A stretch of 9,021 bases of DNA, from the NCBI GenBank assembly GCA_947447315.1, contig CANFJD010000093.1:1-9021 (forward strand), read 5' to 3'. Positions 6,818 through 9,021 of this stretch are shown here, piece after piece (positions within the stretch are counted from its first letter, which is position 1; each line of letters begins with the position of its first letter). The position numbers and the translations under genes were made by a program. Below the pieces are notes generated by a model. That model had not been told where the DNA came from. It saw only the letters and a program-made list of their open reading frames with translations, and did not search any database. Source of the DNA: Fimbriimonadaceae bacterium (GTDB lineage: Bacteria; Armatimonadota; Fimbriimonadia; Fimbriimonadales; Fimbriimonadaceae).

Positions 6818-8770
6818 TCAGTTGGACGGCTTATTGGGGCCACGCAGGAGGCGGAGGCCATTCAGGATTACCAAGACCGTGCTACCTTCGTGGCCCACTA
6901 CCGCAATCGGCAACGGCAATCGCAGGAAGAAACTCGAAAGCGTCAGAGCGGTGATCACGCCGGTAGCGAATAGGAGATTCGTACGGATGATGGCGTTTGT
7001 GCGACGGCCGAGGCGGACAAAATCGGAGATCCGATCGAGGCGGTCGTTCATGAGAACCACCCCGGCGGAGTTCATCGCGATATCGCTGCCAAGCCCACCC
7101 ATGGCTACGCCCACATCGGCGGCCGTAAGAGCAGGGGCATCGTTGATGCCGTCGCCGACCATCATCACCGGGCCATTTTTCCGGAGTTCGCCGACGATTC
7201 GCGCTTTGTCAGCGGGCATCAGACCGGCGTGAACCTCATCAAGACCGAGATCCTTGGCCACTGCGGCCGCGGTTTCGGCGGTATCGCCGGTCATCATGAC
7301 GATTTTCTGGACACCGACGGCGCGCAAATCCTTTAGAAACGCCGGGACAGTTGGGGTGACGGAATCGCCAAAGCCAAACGCGGCGACGCCCGACGGAGAA
7401 TGCAGAACAGCGGTGGTGTAGCCCTGGCGTTGGAGCTCGGTGACGTGGTGAACAAACTCTTCGGGGAGTTGGATGCCCTCAGAAGCCATGAGCTTGAGTT
7501 GGCCAAAGTAGACCGGCTCCCCGTCTACCTGGGCAAATACTCCGAGACCGGGCACAACGCGGTGGTCTCCCGTGGCGAGGATCGGCACCCCAAACCGCTC
7601 GGCGGCGCGCTTGACGGCTTCGGCGACCGGGTGGGCGGCGTATGTTTCGGCGCCGAGGCCAAGGGCAAGAAGACGGCGGGCCGTGGGGCTCATTTCATCC
7701 TGACCGTCCCAACAGCCAGAATCGACGCCGCACTCGCCGCTGAGAACGGTTTCGCCATCGCAGACACAGATTTCTTTGAGGGTGGGTTTACCGGTGGTGA
7801 GGGTGCCGGTCTTGTCAAGCGCAACGGACTTGACGAGGCCGGCCTTTTCGATGAATTCTCCACCACGCACCAGCAGGCCATTTTTGGCGCACCATGCCAT
7901 GGCACTCAGCGTGGAGGCCGGGGTGGAAATCACTAAGGCGCACGGGCTAAGGGCCACCAACAGTGTGATGCTGCCGTAGAGCGCGGCATCGAACGGTTCT
8001 TTAAGGATGAACAGACGAACCAGCCCGGCGATTACGAAGGAGACCAGGACGAATATGGTGTATCGCTGACCAAACCAACTGCTGATGCGCTCTCCGGATC
8101 CTTTGTTTTCTTGGGCAGCCGAGACGAGGGCAACGATTTTGTCGAGGGTGCTGTCGCCAACGGTGGAAGCGACATCGATCGTGACCATTCCATCGAGGTT
8201 CTGCGTTCCGCCGATGACGCGAGAGCCGGGGGAGACGGAGACAGGCACGGATTCGCCGGTCATCGCTGCTTGATCAACGGAGGAGATTCCCTCACGGACG
8301 GTGCCGTCGGTCGGGAAAGTTTCGAATGCGGGCACGCGCACGATGTCACCGATGGCGAGGGATTCCACCGGAACCGTTTCCTCTCCGCTGGGCGTGACAC
8401 GCCGAGCGGAACTGGGGCGGAGTTTGACCAGGCCGGCGATGGCATTCTTGGTTCTAGCCAGGGCAAGCGACTCTAACGTGGAGCTGAGGGAAAACAGGAA
8501 GAGCAGGATGGCCGCATCGATGGGTTCACCAACGACGATGGCGCCGATAGCGGCGATGACCATGAGGAGGTCAACGTCAATGTCGCCGTGCAAGAGAGAG
8601 GTGAGCGCCGACCGCAAGGCGAAATAGGCGCCAAATGCGATCGACGCGTACGCCAGGAATTTATTGCCGCTAACCGCGCTGGCAACAAGAAAAACGGCGC
8701 ACGCAATGGTGAGTACCGACCGAATGTCGCGAAACCACTTCACTCCTTTGAATTCCCTAACATAACACAC
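6818..8770 (-). CDS. P1B-4-type heavy-metal-exporting P-type ATPase (CoaT/ZosA/PfeT-like)
   Basis: This 650-aa inner-membrane pump should export a divalent transition metal from the cytoplasm using ATP. Motifs are complete: TGES (171-174, actuator), DKTGTLT (319-325, phosphorylated D319), HP (380-381, nucleotide binding), TGD (494-496) and GDGIND (539-544). The membrane metal site has SPC (275-277) instead of CPC, and HEGST (627-631) in the last helix. This pair defines the P1B-4 subgroup, linked in other bacteria to cobalt, zinc or ferrous iron. Hydrophobic segments lie near 17-34, 37-57, 67-81, 83-98, 238-256, 264-288, 596-616 and 620-640. There is no N-terminal CxxC metal-binding domain. 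A cysteine-rich stretch (C335, C337, C347, C353) sits between the phosphorylation site and the HP motif. The GTG start at 8770 has AGGT 7 bases upstream; GTG at 8743 is possible. It leads an operon with the secreted protein downstream. Confidence 0.93.
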   Translation of the reverse strand: MCYVREFKGVKWFRDIRSVLTIACAVFLVASAVSGNKFLAYASIAFGAYFALRSALTSLLHGDIDVDLLMVIAAIGAIVVGEPIDAAILLFLFSLSSTLESLALARTKNAIAGLVKLRPSSARRVTPSGEETVPVESLAIGDIVRVPAFETFPTDGTVREGISSVDQAAMTGESVPVSVSPGSRVIGGTQNLDGMVTIDVASTVGDSTLDKIVALVSAAQENKGSGERISSWFGQRYTIFVLVSFVIAGLVRLFILKEPFDAALYGSITLLVALSPCALVISTPASTLSAMAWCAKNGLLVRGGEFIEKAGLVKSVALDKTGTLTTGKPTLKEICVCDGETVLSGECGVDSGCWDGQDEMSPTARRLLALGLGAETYAAHPVAEAVKRAAERFGVPILATGDHRVVPGLGVFAQVDGEPVYFGQLKLMASEGIQLPEEFVHHVTELQRQGYTTAVLHSPSGVAAFGFGDSVTPTVPAFLKDLRAVGVQKIVMMTGDTAETAAAVAKDLGLDEVHAGLMPADKARIVGELRKNGPVMMVGDGINDAPALTAADVGVAMGGLGSDIAMNSAGVVLMNDRLDRISDFVRLGRRTNAIIRTNLLFATGVITALTLSSFFLRLPLPIAVVGHEGSTVLVILNGLRLLRGPNKPSN

Positions 8771-9021
8771 TGATACCTGTTTCTCGCGAATCAGGTTTGG
8801 GGACGGGGTTTGGCTCCGTCGGACGATTCGAAGACACCGTAGCCGGTTGCTCGGACGGTTGCGTGGCGCAACTTCACCATCTCCCCTGTGATTGGACCGC
8901 GATCATCGGGAGTTGCGCCGGAATTGTCTCAGGATCGGACCAGGTGGTTCGAAGGATTGGGTCGAATTGGAGCCCAAAGGTATCCTCTTAAGTGAAGGTC
9001 AATCACCGGTTATTGGTATGA
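8771..9021. other. Upstream region of ATPase gene, no convincing gene
   Basis: These 251 bases should contain the ATPase promoter on the - strand, but I see no clear -35/-10 pair. A - strand frame of 29 codons (ATG at 8880, stop at 8791) has GGGGAG touching its start, which is too close for a normal ribosome site. A + strand frame (8797-8991) has only a TTG start and no family resemblance. Neither is called as a gene. Confidence 0.5.
8775..8796. promoter_or_regulatory. Inverted repeat ACCTG-N12-CAGGT just upstream of ATPase start
   Basis: ACCTG (8775-8779) and CAGGT (8792-8796) are inverted copies 12 bases apart, ending a few bases before the ATPase start at 8770. Efflux-pump genes are commonly controlled by MerR- or ArsR-type metal sensors binding dyads at this position, so it could be an operator. 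The 5-base arms are short enough to be chance, and no regulator gene is visible in the window. Confidence 0.18.

Noticed and set aside
6796..6861. N-terminal extension of the secreted protein to an ATG at 6861
   Set aside because: The extension overlaps the ATPase coding end by 44 bases and has no ribosome site. The signal peptide begins at the TTG or GTG at 6795/6789, so I used the shorter form.
7400..7936. 178-codon + strand frame with glycine-rich product
   Set aside because: It lies wholly opposite the P-type ATPase, whose motifs are complete on the other strand. It is a mirror frame of GC-rich coding DNA with no family resemblance.
8791..8880. 29-codon - strand frame upstream of the ATPase
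   Set aside because: GGGGAG touches the ATG with no spacing, the frame is short, and nothing in the product is recognised. It could be part of the ATPase leader.
8797..8991. 64-codon + strand frame at the right end
   Set aside because: It has a TTG start with no clear ribosome site and a product without domain or signal features.
1..9021. CRISPR array, insertion sequence, toxin-antitoxin or defence system
   Set aside because: I found no regularly spaced repeats, transposase motifs, terminal inverted repeats or defence-associated domains. The helicase is of the housekeeping DinG type, and its neighbours do not suggest a CRISPR type IV (CasDinG) setting.

Overview
The window looks like ordinary chromosomal DNA from a moderately GC-rich, probably Gram-negative (diderm) bacterium. 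It has tightly packed genes, GTG and TTG starts, weak Shine-Dalgarno sites, and a small secreted protein that looks like an outer-membrane barrel. The two-domain amidohydrolase family is common in environmental phyla such as Armatimonadota, Planctomycetota, Acidobacteriota and Bacteroidota. A Fimbriimonas-like Armatimonadota host is my guess, held with low confidence. I see no CRISPR array, insertion sequence, tRNA, rRNA or phage gene.

Layout. (1) Positions 1-3756, + strand: two translationally coupled amidohydrolase genes. The first is cut by the left window edge. It keeps the fold signatures but has lost the metal-binding residues. The second (849 aa) joins an apparently active amidohydrolase domain to a second domain that has also lost its metal site. 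(2) Positions 3757-4101: a 345-base intergenic region. It holds a GC-rich hairpin, a candidate sigma-70 promoter, a structured leader with an 18-codon ORF, and a good intrinsic terminator that ends one base before the start codon of the next gene. (3) Positions 4102-6177, + strand: a DinG/XPD-type iron-sulfur DNA helicase with all core motifs. (4) Positions 6178-8770, - strand: a probable two-gene operon, with a P1B-4-type transition-metal-exporting P-type ATPase upstream and a small secreted beta-rich protein downstream. The operon converges on the helicase gene with no base between the two stop codons. (5) Positions 8771-9021: the region upstream of the ATPase, with no convincing gene.

The three units look functionally separate: processing of cyclic amides or peptides at the cell envelope, DNA repair or R-loop removal, and metal efflux. 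I did not find a clearly new multi-gene system. The points most worth a second look are the attenuator-like leader fused to the helicase start, the stacking of catalytically dead amidohydrolase domains beside a live one, and the pairing of a metal ATPase with a candidate outer-membrane barrel.
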